Shown here piece by piece: positions 37,313 through 45,732 of a DNA stretch of 64,000 nucleotides. Positions within the stretch are counted from its first letter, which is position 1, and the number at the start of each line of letters is the position of its first letter. This DNA comes from Chitinophagaceae bacterium. Its GTDB lineage: Bacteria > Bacteroidota > Bacteroidia > Chitinophagales > Chitinophagaceae. The translations under genes were made by a program, and so were the position numbers. The notes below the pieces were generated by a model. That model made no database searches, was not told where the DNA came from, and was given only the letters and a program-made list of their open reading frames with translations. Location: the NCBI GenBank assembly GCA_023957125.1, contig JAMLHL010000001.1, forward strand, positions 248,001 through 312,000. Reading direction: 5' to 3'.

Positions 37313-38020
37313 TTAACCGATACGTAACAAGACGGCCGCGGCCACCCCCGCGGTTTCCGTTCGTAACCGGGTATCGCCCAGGCTTACCGGAACGAAGCGG
37401 TGCTGTAGTGCCCACTCTGTTTCAGTAACAGAAAAATCGCCTTCCGGACCAATACAAATTGCCGTTTCCCCCGGAGAGCCGGCAGCCCGGCTCAGTTTCA
37501 TTTTTTCACCCTGGATACAATGTGCGATATATCTATGCGGAACGCCGGTTTGAACAACCCATTCATTAAAAGGTGTTGGCATAGCTATCTCCGGCAGCCA
37601 GCATTGCTGACTCTGTAGCATTGCGCTCACCAGGATATGCTGCATCCTTTCCATTCTAAAATGGACCCGTTCGGTTCTTTCACAAATCAAAGGCACAATG
37701 GCGTTAATGCCTGTTTCGGCGGCCTTCTCCAGGAACCATTCGAATCTGGAGGCATTTTTAAGCAAGGAAATGGCTATCGTAAGCCGGGGCTTCAGTGGGG
37801 GGATATCCAACACCTCCCGGTCTATATCAACCACGCATTCCTTTTTTGTTTGTTCCTGTAAAACGGCCCTGCATCTTTTCCCTTTTCCGTCCGTCAGAAT
37901 AATCGAATCTCCTTTTTTCATACGCAATACCTGGCTTATATGCCTGGAGGTAGCCCCATCCAACGCCAACCGGCCACCGGTTTGAGATAATTTCTCCGTG
38001 TAAAAAAAAGGGAGCGCCAA
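37313..38020 (-). CDS. rsmE: 16S rRNA m3U1498 methyltransferase
   Basis: RsmE methylates U1498 of 16S rRNA in the mature 30S subunit. The product has an N-terminal PUA-like domain (ALPFFYTEKL to about residue 70, with HISQVLRMKKGD) and a SPOUT knotted domain with EWFLEKAAETGINAIVPL, CIGPEGDFSVTE and the knot SLGDTRLRTETAGVAA. The TTG at 38020 gives MALPFFYTEKL and 235 residues, the normal start for this family. An ATG 42 bases earlier would add residues without family support, and it lies only a few bases after the dnaB terminator. Confidence 0.93.
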   Translation of the reverse strand: MALPFFYTEKLSQTGGRLALDGATSRHISQVLRMKKGDSIILTDGKGKRCRAVLQEQTKKECVVDIDREVLDIPPLKPRLTIAISLLKNASRFEWFLEKAAETGINAIVPLICERTERVHFRMERMQHILVSAMLQSQQCWLPEIAMPTPFNEWVVQTGVPHRYIAHCIQGEKMKLSRAAGSPGETAICIGPEGDFSVTETEWALQHRFVPVSLGDTRLRTETAGVAAAVLLRIG

Positions 38021-38068
38021 GATTGAAGGATTTGATGCAAATAAAACAAAGATTACAGTCATTCCAAC

Positions 38069-38094
38069 AAAAAAAGCTCCCCATTTTGGAAAGC
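38069..38094 (-). terminator. Intrinsic terminator of dnaB
   Basis: On the minus strand GCTTTCC, a 5-base loop and GGGGAGC form a 7-bp stem with two G-U pairs, followed by seven T. It lies between the dnaB stop and rsmE. Confidence 0.65.
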
Positions 38095-38156
38095 CTTTTG
38101 AAGGATCCGGAATCCAACCTCAAAACGGTAAATAATATTCTATTTTTTTATTTCAA

Positions 38157-39719
38157 TTAAAAGGGCGCTTCATCGTCAAACTGCCCGTCATTCATCCTGC
38201 TGCCTTTCTGAATAAACAGACGGGCACCGTTACCTCCATCATCGCCGGCAACCGGTTTCCATCCTCCCGGCGGCAACCCCAATCCTCCAAAATCGTCATT
38301 TTCCATTTCTACAAATTTCTGAATATGCAGCAAAGCCCTGAGCTTGATCGTTTCAAGCGAGCCGTTACGATGTTTGGCAATGCGCACATGGGTTTCTCCT
38401 TTATTACTTTCTCCCAGCTCGTTGGCAGTGATGTTGTAGTATTCCGGACGGTATAAAAACATTACCATGTCCGCATCCTGCTCAATGGCACCCGATTCGC
38501 GTAAGTCGCTTAGCTGGGGCATCTTGTCACCTTCCTTGCGCTTCTCCACTTCACGGCTCAACTGGCTGAGCGCTATAATAGGTATGCCTAATTCTTTTGC
38601 CAGTCCTTTCAGATTTCTTGAAATGGTACTGATCTCCTGCTCACGGTTGCTGCTGCGCTTGTCGGCAGAACCGCTCATCAGCTGCAGGTAGTCTATTATG
38701 ATAAGTCCTACATTGTGCTTATTTTTCAACCGCCTGCATTTAGCCCGCAATTCAAAAATATTAAGGGCAGGGGTATCGTCTATAAAAACCGGGGCGCTCT
38801 GCAGGCGCTGGATCCCGTTGCGATACAACTGCTGCATTTCATGCTCTTCCATCTTACCCCTGGCTATTTTTTCCAGCCAGATTTCACTCTCGGCGCTTAA
38901 AATACGCTGAACCAACTGGCCGGCGCTCATTTCAAGACTAAAGAATGCAACCGGGGTAGGTTTAACGGCATGCAGGGCTGCATTGCGGGCCAGGTTAAGG
39001 GCGAAGGCGGTTTTACCCACAGACGGGCGGGCTGCCAGGATAACCAGGTCGGTAGGCTGCCATCCATAAGTTACCCGGTCCAGGGAAGCGAAACCGCTGG
39101 GCACACCGGTGATATCTTCCTGGCGGTTGCGCATATCCTCGATCCGCTGGATCGTTTTCACCAAAACGGTATCTATGCTGTCAAAATTTTTACGCAGATG
39201 GTTATTGGTGATCTCAAAAAGCTTGCTTTCAGCTTCATCCAGGAGATCAAACACGTCGGTAGCGTCTTCATAGGCATCACTGATGATCTCCCCGCTGATA
39301 CGGATAAGATCGCGCTGGATGAATTTCTGAAGAATGATCCGGGAATGTGTTTCCAGGTTTGCCGAGGACACCACCGAATTGGTAAGCCGGGTTACATAAT
39401 AAGGACCGCCAATCAGTTCCAGTTCTTCTTTGATCCTCAATTCTTCCACCACGGTCAGCAGGTCTATGGGCATACTCTTTTGGGCCAGGCTCTGCATGGC
39501 TTTATAAATACGTTGATGAGCATCTACATAAAAACATTCCGGCTTCAAGATCTCTACCACCGTATCAAAAGCCGATTTTTCCAGCATAATGGCTCCCAAC
39601 ACAGCCTCTTCAAGGTCCCGGGCCTGGGGAGGCACTTTTCCATACACCATGGAGCCCAGATCCAAAGTAGTTTTCCTTCGGGTTTTACGGTCTTTATTAA
39701 GATTAGTAAGATGATCCAT
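38157..39719 (-). CDS. dnaB: Replicative DNA helicase DnaB
   Basis: DnaB is the hexameric helicase that unwinds DNA at the fork and binds primase. The 520-residue product has the N-terminal primase-binding domain (VPPQARDLEEAVLGAIMLE, about 30-130), a linker, and a RecA-like C-terminal domain: Walker A ARPSVGKTAFALN (about 232), LIIIDYLQLM with Walker B (about 342), and LSQLSREVEKRKEGDKMPQL with the arginine finger region. No intein is present. The last residues read GQFDDEAPF, which closely resembles the acidic C-terminal tip of single-strand binding protein. The upstream intergenic region has DnaA boxes. Confidence 0.97.
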   Translation of the reverse strand: MDHLTNLNKDRKTRRKTTLDLGSMVYGKVPPQARDLEEAVLGAIMLEKSAFDTVVEILKPECFYVDAHQRIYKAMQSLAQKSMPIDLLTVVEELRIKEELELIGGPYYVTRLTNSVVSSANLETHSRIILQKFIQRDLIRISGEIISDAYEDATDVFDLLDEAESKLFEITNNHLRKNFDSIDTVLVKTIQRIEDMRNRQEDITGVPSGFASLDRVTYGWQPTDLVILAARPSVGKTAFALNLARNAALHAVKPTPVAFFSLEMSAGQLVQRILSAESEIWLEKIARGKMEEHEMQQLYRNGIQRLQSAPVFIDDTPALNIFELRAKCRRLKNKHNVGLIIIDYLQLMSGSADKRSSNREQEISTISRNLKGLAKELGIPIIALSQLSREVEKRKEGDKMPQLSDLRESGAIEQDADMVMFLYRPEYYNITANELGESNKGETHVRIAKHRNGSLETIKLRALLHIQKFVEMENDDFGGLGLPPGGWKPVAGDDGGNGARLFIQKGSRMNDGQFDDEAPF

Positions 39720-39801
39720 TCATTTTTTATAATAATGTGACGCAGGAAAGCGAATTTAAGACCAATGATTTCTGATAACCAAATTACTGATATCTTTTTT
39801 T

Positions 39802-39929
39802 TTATTCACATCTGTTAACACAATGTTCCATTTTCAGGAACGGTTTTTCTACATTATTTTCCTGCTTATTCACAATTTATCAAAAAATCGCCACCTTTAT
39901 TTTAAATAATTCACAAACCGGGTGCATAA
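39802..39929. other. Cluster of DnaA-box-like sites between dnaB and pheT
   Basis: The divergent 353-base gap between dnaB and pheT holds two exact TTATTCACA sites (39802-39810 and 39866-39874) and two one-mismatch sites (TAATTCACA at 39907-39915 and GGTGCATAA, on the other strand, at 39921-39929). AT-rich DNA lies between. It could be a DnaA-regulated dnaB promoter region or an origin; nothing else was recognised in the gap apart from the pheT -7 box. Confidence 0.5.
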
Positions 39930-40012
39930 CAATACACATTGGTTTTCTTGGCTATCTTAATAAAACAACAGTATGGACTTTTCGCTATTTTCTATGCGCC
40001 GGTCAATTTAAT

Positions 40013-40020
40013 TATCTTTG
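40013..40020 (+). promoter_or_regulatory. Bacteroidota -7 box upstream of pheT
   Basis: TATCTTTG matches TAnnTTTG and gives a leader of about 45 bases before the ATG at 40073. Confidence 0.65.
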
Positions 40021-40072
40021 CTCGCGCTAAAAACAACCGGCGTCAAAACCCAAACAGAAGTAATCATTTTTT

Positions 40073-42502
40073 ATGACCATTAGTTACAACTGGCTTTGCG
40101 AATACCTCCCCGAAGTTATTGCCCCCGAAGAGTTGGCGGTTATTTTAACATCGTTAGGCTTAGAGGTGGAAAACTTTGAACAAGCAGAAGAAGTAAAGGG
40201 GGGATTAAAGGGCCTGGTGATTGGAGAGGTACTGGAAACAGAAAAACATCCCAATGCAGATAAACTTCGCGTTACCAGGGTGAATACCGGAGGAGAGCAA
40301 CCTTTGCAGATCGTATGTGGCGCCCCGAATGTGGCCGCGGGGCAAAAGGTGCTGGTAGCGCCCGTCGGCGCCATTGTATACCCTGTTAAAGGCGATCCCA
40401 TAGCCATAAAAACCGCTACCATAAGGGGCGTGGAAAGCCAGGGGATGATCTGTGCCGAAGATGAAGTGGGTCTTGGCAATTCGCACGACGGGATATTGAT
40501 CTTACGGCGGGATGCCAGGACCGGAACCGCCGCCGCCGAATATTTTCAACTGCAAAGCGACTGGATCTACGAGATCGGATTAACGCCTAACCGGATGGAT
40601 GCCATGAGCCATCTGGGAGTTGCCAGGGATGTTTGCGCCTACCTGAATGTACACCGAAAAGGAAATCACTCCGTTAAGTATCCCTATACCAGCGATTTCA
40701 GGAAGGACCGGCGGGGAAAGAACATTGAAGTGATCCTTGAAAACCGGGATGCCTGCGAACGATACAGTGGCGTACGCATAGATAATGTCAGCATCAAAGA
40801 AAGCCCCGAATGGCTGAAGCAAAGGATCCGGTCTGTTGGACTGCGTCCCATTAATAATATAGTGGACATCACCAATTTTATACTGCATGAAACCGGTCAA
40901 CCCCTGCACGCTTTTGATGCCGACCAGGTAAAAAGAGATACCATAATTATAAGAACTCTTCCGGAGGGCACACTTTTTACCACCCTGGATGAAAAAGAAA
41001 GAAAGCTGCATGCGGATGATCTTATGATCTGCAACGGGGAAGGAGAACCGATGTGTTTTGGAGGTGTATTCGGCGGATTGCACAGCAGTGTAACCGATAC
41101 AACGAAAAGCATCTTCCTGGAAAGCGCCTGGTTTAACCCGGTGAGCATACGAAAAACATCATTCCGCCATAATTTAAGAACAGATGCCGCCGCACGGTTT
41201 GAAAAGGGAACGGATATCAGTAACACCGTAACCGTTTTAAAAAGAGCCGCTCTCCTGATAAAGCAACTGGCGGCAGGAGAAATAACATCCGACATCATTG
41301 ACGTTTATCCTTTTCCAAAAGAGAAAAAACGCATTACACTGAACTGGCAGTATCTTAAGAAACTGAGCGGCAAAGTTTATCTGCCGGACACTGTAAAAAA
41401 AATACTGGTTTCTTCCGGGTTTGAGATCCTCAGCGAAGAACCCGAACAAATACATATTTTAGCTCCCTACAGTAAACCCGACATCGAATTACCGGCGGAC
41501 ATTGTGGAGGAAATCATGCGGATTGACGGGTATGACAATGTTGCCATTCCCAACCAGATCACCATCAGCCCCTCCGTGGAAACGATCGGCTTCCAGTTGG
41601 CGCTCCGGGAAAAAACAGCTCATTTTCTGGCCGCTAACGGCTTCCATGAAATCTTCACCAATTCCATCACCAACAGCGCCTATTTTGACGATGTCACCCT
41701 GCAAACTTCAGTAAAGATGCTGAACAGCCTTAGCGCCGGTCTAAACATCCTGCGCCCCTCCATGCTCGAAACCGGGCTGGAATGCGTGGTGTATAATCTC
41801 AACCGGAAAAACAATGATCTCCGCCTGTTTGAATTTGGTAAAACCTACCATGCAACAGGCGTTGGACAATATGAGGAAAAGGAAAAGCTATGCCTTTATA
41901 TTACGGGATTGACCCGCAACGCTTCCTGGAAATCCAAAGAAAGCAAAAGCGATTTTTATTATTTAAAAGGCATAGTGGAAAGTATCCTGAAGCAGGCGGG
42001 CTTATCGAACTATCAGATGCAGAAGACCGGGGTTGACCATCTTCAATACGGATTACAGGCCATAGCCAATAAGGATCCGTTAATGACATTCGGCTTAGCA
42101 GCTGCATCCGCAACGAAGCGATTTGATATCAAACAACCGGTTTGGTACGCCGAACTGGAATGGGAGAATATCTGCCACTACGCATTGCGGCAAAAACAGG
42201 TGTACCATGAAATACCCCGTTTCCCCGCGGTACAACGCGATCTTGCAATAGTGGTTGATAAAGATCTGCCCTACGCCACAGTAGAAAAAACCGTGAAAAA
42301 AGCAGGACTAAAAAAACTACAGTCTGTAGCATTGTTTGACGTGTTTGAAAGTGATAAACTGGGTAATGGGAAAAAATCTTTGGCCATAAGTTTTACTTTC
42401 CTGGATAAAGAAAAAACACTCACGGATAAGGAAACGGATGAAATGATGTTAAAGATCATGCAGCTTTTTGAGCAGGAATTGCCTGCTGAAATCAGGAAAT
42501 AA
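40073..42502 (+). CDS. pheT: Phenylalanine--tRNA ligase beta subunit
   Basis: PheT pairs with PheS to charge tRNA-Phe and holds the editing site. The 809 residues show the full domain set: EMAP/OB tRNA-binding domain (GLVIGEVLETEKHPNADKLR, about 48-67), B3/B4 editing domain with GLRPINNIVDITNF and HAFDAD, B5 domain (IVEEIMRIDGYDNV), catalytic-like core, and the C-terminal FDX-ACB anticodon domain with FPAVQRDLAIVVDKDLPY. Length is normal. pheS is not adjacent, as in many Bacteroidota. A small coiled-coil gene follows after 14 bases. Confidence 0.97.
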   Translation: MTISYNWLCEYLPEVIAPEELAVILTSLGLEVENFEQAEEVKGGLKGLVIGEVLETEKHPNADKLRVTRVNTGGEQPLQIVCGAPNVAAGQKVLVAPVGAIVYPVKGDPIAIKTATIRGVESQGMICAEDEVGLGNSHDGILILRRDARTGTAAAEYFQLQSDWIYEIGLTPNRMDAMSHLGVARDVCAYLNVHRKGNHSVKYPYTSDFRKDRRGKNIEVILENRDACERYSGVRIDNVSIKESPEWLKQRIRSVGLRPINNIVDITNFILHETGQPLHAFDADQVKRDTIIIRTLPEGTLFTTLDEKERKLHADDLMICNGEGEPMCFGGVFGGLHSSVTDTTKSIFLESAWFNPVSIRKTSFRHNLRTDAAARFEKGTDISNTVTVLKRAALLIKQLAAGEITSDIIDVYPFPKEKKRITLNWQYLKKLSGKVYLPDTVKKILVSSGFEILSEEPEQIHILAPYSKPDIELPADIVEEIMRIDGYDNVAIPNQITISPSVETIGFQLALREKTAHFLAANGFHEIFTNSITNSAYFDDVTLQTSVKMLNSLSAGLNILRPSMLETGLECVVYNLNRKNNDLRLFEFGKTYHATGVGQYEEKEKLCLYITGLTRNASWKSKESKSDFYYLKGIVESILKQAGLSNYQMQKTGVDHLQYGLQAIANKDPLMTFGLAAASATKRFDIKQPVWYAELEWENICHYALRQKQVYHEIPRFPAVQRDLAIVVDKDLPYATVEKTVKKAGLKKLQSVALFDVFESDKLGNGKKSLAISFTFLDKEKTLTDKETDEMMLKIMQLFEQELPAEIRK

Positions 42503-42516
42503 GGCAGTTAATTTTT

Positions 42517-42810
42517 ATGAACCTCCTCAACGAACATATTGACCGGGTAAATGAAAAACTGCAACTATTGGTGAAGCAATACCAAGCCTTACAAAAAGAA
42601 AACGAACGGCTTAAGCAGGAATTAGAACAAAGGGGGCTCCGGGAGCAGGAAATGACTGAAAAAATAACCCGGCTGCAGCAACAGATGGAAATAGCCCGCG
42701 TTTATTCCGGACAGACGGAGGGGGACAATACGCATAAAGAACTGGAAAAACGGATTAATGCTTATATTAAAGAAATTGATCAATGCATCGCCCTATTATC
42801 AGGACAATAA
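42517..42810 (+). CDS. Small coiled-coil protein next to zapA
   Basis: The 97-residue protein is almost entirely coiled coil: heptads run from LLNEHIDRVNEKLQLLVKQY through QALQKENERLKQELEQ to about residue 62, followed by a short second helix (LEKRINAYIKEIDQCIALL). Its position between pheT and zapA and its shape are like a ZapB-type Z-ring protein, but this is inference from form and place. It begins 14 bases after pheT, so it is probably co-transcribed. Its stop directly abuts the stop of the convergent gene at 42811. Confidence 0.8.
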   Translation: MNLLNEHIDRVNEKLQLLVKQYQALQKENERLKQELEQRGLREQEMTEKITRLQQQMEIARVYSGQTEGDNTHKELEKRINAYIKEIDQCIALLSGQ

Positions 42811-43065
42811 TCAAACTCTCTTTACCAGCCGCATTTGTTGTTCTTCATCCCCCCCTGAGAGTTCAAGCGTATATACCCCGTATGGAAGATCGTTTAGCCC
42901 TTTCCAGCAAAACGATTTTTGAGCAGGTGTTAGCTCGGTTTCAAAGATGCTGCACACTTTTCCTTTTTCGTCCCTCAGCACTACTTTCAGTGGAGAAGGG
43001 GTGCTTTCACTTAAATCAAAGGTCAGGGTATCTATAAAAATCGGGGATTTGAGTTTCGCAAGCAT
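42811..43065 (-). CDS. Small beta-rich hypothetical protein resembling a sorting-domain end
   Basis: The 84-residue product was not recognised as a named family. It looks like one small beta sandwich: FIDTLTFDLSESTPSPLKVV, an LRDEKGKV turn, then LNDLPYGVYTLELSGGDEEQ and a basic end MRLVKRV. These features recall T9SS sorting domains (the D-x-x-G-K turn, L-x-x-G-x-Y-x-L strand, basic last residues), but there is no signal peptide or cargo domain. The gene lies on the opposite strand between the coiled-coil gene and zapA. Codon use looks coding on this strand. A plus-strand frame over the same bases is less convincing. Confidence 0.62.
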   Translation of the reverse strand: MLAKLKSPIFIDTLTFDLSESTPSPLKVVLRDEKGKVCSIFETELTPAQKSFCWKGLNDLPYGVYTLELSGGDEEQQMRLVKRV

Positions 43066-43189
43066 TCGGGAGATTTTCAGTTTTACGTAATAGGGATTAT
43101 CTTTATTTCAAAGGCTTATATTTTATTAGGAAAGAAGAGCATTGATTTGTTGAAAAAATGTGAATAAATTTAAGATTAATATTTATAAT

Positions 43190-43477
43190 ATGCAAGCCCT
43201 TATTGCCATAAATATTGGGATCGGCGACAGGACCTACCGGATAAAGATAGCCCCAGAGGACGAGGAGCAGGTCAGAAAGACGCTCCGGATCATCAATGAA
43301 AAGATCATCGAATTTAAAACCGAGTTTGCGGGAAAGGATATGCAGGATTATATAGCGATGGTGCTGATGTGGTATGCAACGCAGCCCCAGAGCGGCAAAA
43401 CAACCGTTTTAGAAAACGATCTCGCGGAATGGCTTTCCCGGATGGAGGGGCAGATTGATAAAACACTCGGTCTGTAA
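43190..43477 (+). CDS. zapA: Cell division protein ZapA
   Basis: ZapA bundles FtsZ filaments at the division site. The 95-residue product has the family N-terminal strand-loop (LIAINIGIGDRTYRIKIAPE), a charged helix with EEQVRKTLRIINEKI, and a C-terminal coiled coil. The ATG at 43190 is preferred; a GTG at 43160 would add ten residues without family support. A TGTGAATAA, an exact DnaA-box match, lies at 43159-43167 just before it. The gene follows pheT and a coiled-coil gene, a recurrent order in the phylum. Confidence 0.85.
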   Translation: MQALIAINIGIGDRTYRIKIAPEDEEQVRKTLRIINEKIIEFKTEFAGKDMQDYIAMVLMWYATQPQSGKTTVLENDLAEWLSRMEGQIDKTLGL

Positions 43478-43583
43478 AACCTGCCGCCCCGCCGAACAGA
43501 TGCCGGGTTGATCCGCTGCCCGTTCCCGATCCAGCCTGTTTTTCCGTTGCCACAGGCGTCATTATTTTACCCTATATTAATAC

Positions 43584-43726
43584 AAAAAACCGGCTTTTTC
43601 TCAACAGAAAACCGGAAAAGCTTTGGAATTTGACTCAGATAAGTGAAATTCGCCGGGGAATACAAATTTGTTACCAGGTCATTGGTTTCCGGAACAGGGT
43701 ACTGTCCATAACGAAAAACCTTTATT
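43584..43726 (-). ncRNA. Candidate small RNA, minus strand, between zapA and the DUF47 gene
   Basis: The 268-base gap 43478-43745 has no gene. On the minus strand a TAATTTTG -7 box (43733-43740) is followed about 120 bases later by a terminator-like hairpin, CCGGTTTTC paired with GAAAAAGCCGG (43590-43615), and six T (43584-43589). An inner hairpin GGACAG/CTGTTCC lies near 43693-43709. A conserved RNA such as 6S RNA is known downstream of zapA in other bacteria; I could not confirm that fold on either strand. Confidence 0.25.
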
Positions 43727-43745
43727 TTTTTCCAAAATTACGGTT

Positions 43746-44390
43746 ATGATAAATTCCATTATGCGGATATTTTTACCAAAAGACAGGATTTTTTATCAGC
43801 TTTTTGAGGATGTTGCCGTGCAGGTGCTGGAAATGGCTAAAAAATTAAAGGATACCGTTTATGAACCGGACTTTAACAGGAGAGCGGAAATTGCTAACCA
43901 AATTGAGGAACTGGAACATGTAAATGACGATCTTACCCATAAAATCTTCACTGAATTAGGAAGGAATTTTATCACTCCCTTTGATCGCGAGGACATTCAT
44001 TACCTGGCATCGGCTCTGGACGATATTGCAGATTATATTTTCGCATCTTCCAAAAAAATTAAATTTTACAGGGTCAACCCGAATGACCCGGGCATGCAAA
44101 AATTTGCCGAACTGATCGTGGAAGCCTGTGAACATGTGAAGGTAGCGGTACACGAACTGCGCGATATGAAAAATCTTCGCAAGATCACCGAATCCCTGGT
44201 TAAAATAAACAGTATTGAAAACCAGGCAGATGATATTTTTGATATGAGTATTGAACACCTGTTCGCAACCGAATCAGACGCTAAAGAGGTAATCAAGAAA
44301 AGAGAAATTTTCCAGGCAATGGAGATCACCACGGATAAATGTGAGGATGCCGCCAATGTAATTGAATCCATCATTGTCAAATATGCCTGA
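43746..44390 (+). CDS. DUF47 family protein (PhoU-like partner of a Pit transporter)
   Basis: DUF47 proteins are helical PhoU-like regulators found beside Pit phosphate transporters. The 214 residues begin MINSIMRIFLPKDRIFYQLF and continue as long amphipathic helices with NRRAEIANQIEELEHVNDDL and ITPFDREDIHYLASALDDIA, the two family signatures. The ATG at 43746 is chosen; an upstream TTG at 43668 would add 26 residues that do not fit the family. It lies 53 bases before the Pit gene, so the pair is probably one operon that handles low-affinity phosphate uptake. Confidence 0.93.
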   Translation: MINSIMRIFLPKDRIFYQLFEDVAVQVLEMAKKLKDTVYEPDFNRRAEIANQIEELEHVNDDLTHKIFTELGRNFITPFDREDIHYLASALDDIADYIFASSKKIKFYRVNPNDPGMQKFAELIVEACEHVKVAVHELRDMKNLRKITESLVKINSIENQADDIFDMSIEHLFATESDAKEVIKKREIFQAMEITTDKCEDAANVIESIIVKYA

Positions 44391-44443
44391 AGTCCGGGCT
44401 ACCCCCTTTCTTCTATTATTACCTGATTTTCAAACCAGGACGT

Positions 44444-45637
44444 ATGACATTATTAATTATAATTATCATTTTAGCGCTGCTGTTTGACTACATTAACGGA
44501 TTTCACGACGCGGCTAATTCGATCGCTACTATTGTCTCTACCAAGGGACTTACCCCTTTCCAGGCCGTTTTGTGGGCGGCCATGTTCAATTTTGCCGCTT
44601 ATTTTATTTTTAAAGATCACGGCGTAGCCAACACCATCGCGAATACCGTAAAGGAGAGTTTTATCACGCTCCCGGTAGTTTTGTCCGGTTTGCTGGCAGC
44701 CATTACCTGGAACCTGATCACCTGGTGGTTTGGTATTCCTTCCTCGTCATCGCACACGCTTATCGGCGGATTTGCCGGAGCCGCTATTGCTCATGCCGGT
44801 TTTTACGCCATAAACCTGACCCCGGTGTTACAGATCGTGATCTTTATTTTCTTAGCCCCCCTCCTGGGGATGATCATGGCGCTGGTTATTTCCTTATGGT
44901 TCATAAACGCCTTCCGGAAAAGCATTTGGCCAAAAGTGTTTTCGATCGGCTTAATGGCTTTCACCATTTTTGCGCTCATCCATACAATGGAATTCGATCC
45001 CGTGCACCTAAAATCCCATTATTCATCTTACATGATGAAAGTGATCTTCCATCCCCACAATTTTAAGCTGGAGCTGATCGCCCTGCTCTCCCTGATCATG
45101 TGCATCTTCACGCTTTTCCTGAGCAGTTTGAACGCGCACCGGTCGGCCTTTTGGTTCAAAAGAATTCAACTGGTTTCCTCCGCGGCGCTGAGTATCGGTC
45201 ACGGGGGGAACGATGCGCAGAAAGTAATGGGAATCATTACCGTGGCGCTCATTTCCCACGGCAGCATCTCCACTTTCGATGAAATGCCTTACTGGGTGCC
45301 CATCGCCTGTTATACCGCCATCGCCCTGGGAACACTGAGCGGCGGATGGAAAATTGTAAAAACCATGGGCAGCCGCATCACCAAGGTAACGCCGTTTGAA
45401 GGTGTTGCCGCTGAAATGGCCGGCGCCGTTACACTTTTTGTTACCGAACACTTAAAAATCCCCGTAAGCACCACCCATACCATTGCGGGGGCGATAATGG
45501 GTGTGGGCGCCACCAAGCGACTATCGGCAGTGCGCTGGGGCGTAACCGTAAACCTGCTGTGGGCATGGATCATTACCATCCCTGTGAGCGCCCTGATGGC
45601 CGGGATATTTTACTGGGCATTTCATTTCTTATTTTAA
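44444..45637 (+). CDS. Pit-family inorganic phosphate transporter
   Basis: Pit proteins import metal-phosphate with protons across the inner membrane. The 397 residues form about ten membrane helices with the duplicated family motif: GFHDAANSIATIVSTKG near residue 19 and SIGHGGNDAQKVMGII near 248, plus GIPSSSSHTLIGGFAGA and VPVSTTHTIAGAIMGVGA-type repeats (here IPVSTTHTIAGAIMGVGATK). It is shorter than E. coli PitA because the central cytoplasmic loop is small. It follows the DUF47 gene. Substrate is inferred from the family; sulfate or other oxyanions are less likely. Confidence 0.94.
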   Translation: MTLLIIIIILALLFDYINGFHDAANSIATIVSTKGLTPFQAVLWAAMFNFAAYFIFKDHGVANTIANTVKESFITLPVVLSGLLAAITWNLITWWFGIPSSSSHTLIGGFAGAAIAHAGFYAINLTPVLQIVIFIFLAPLLGMIMALVISLWFINAFRKSIWPKVFSIGLMAFTIFALIHTMEFDPVHLKSHYSSYMMKVIFHPHNFKLELIALLSLIMCIFTLFLSSLNAHRSAFWFKRIQLVSSAALSIGHGGNDAQKVMGIITVALISHGSISTFDEMPYWVPIACYTAIALGTLSGGWKIVKTMGSRITKVTPFEGVAAEMAGAVTLFVTEHLKIPVSTTHTIAGAIMGVGATKRLSAVRWGVTVNLLWAWIITIPVSALMAGIFYWAFHFLF

Positions 45638-45732
45638 TAATCCAAAATACCGTAGTATGAACCGAAGTGATTACCTTCGCCCCAAGAGCCTACAGGCATT
45701 ATTTTGATGATTAAACAGCGCCTATTTTTTTA

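Noticed and set aside
42783..43037. Plus-strand frame overlapping the minus-strand gene at 42811-43065
   Set aside because: Its product has no pattern of a folded protein, while the opposite strand gives a coherent beta-rich protein.
43159..43167. Exact DnaA-box match TGTGAATAA just before zapA
   Set aside because: A single site is expected by chance in a window of this size, and no second site is nearby.
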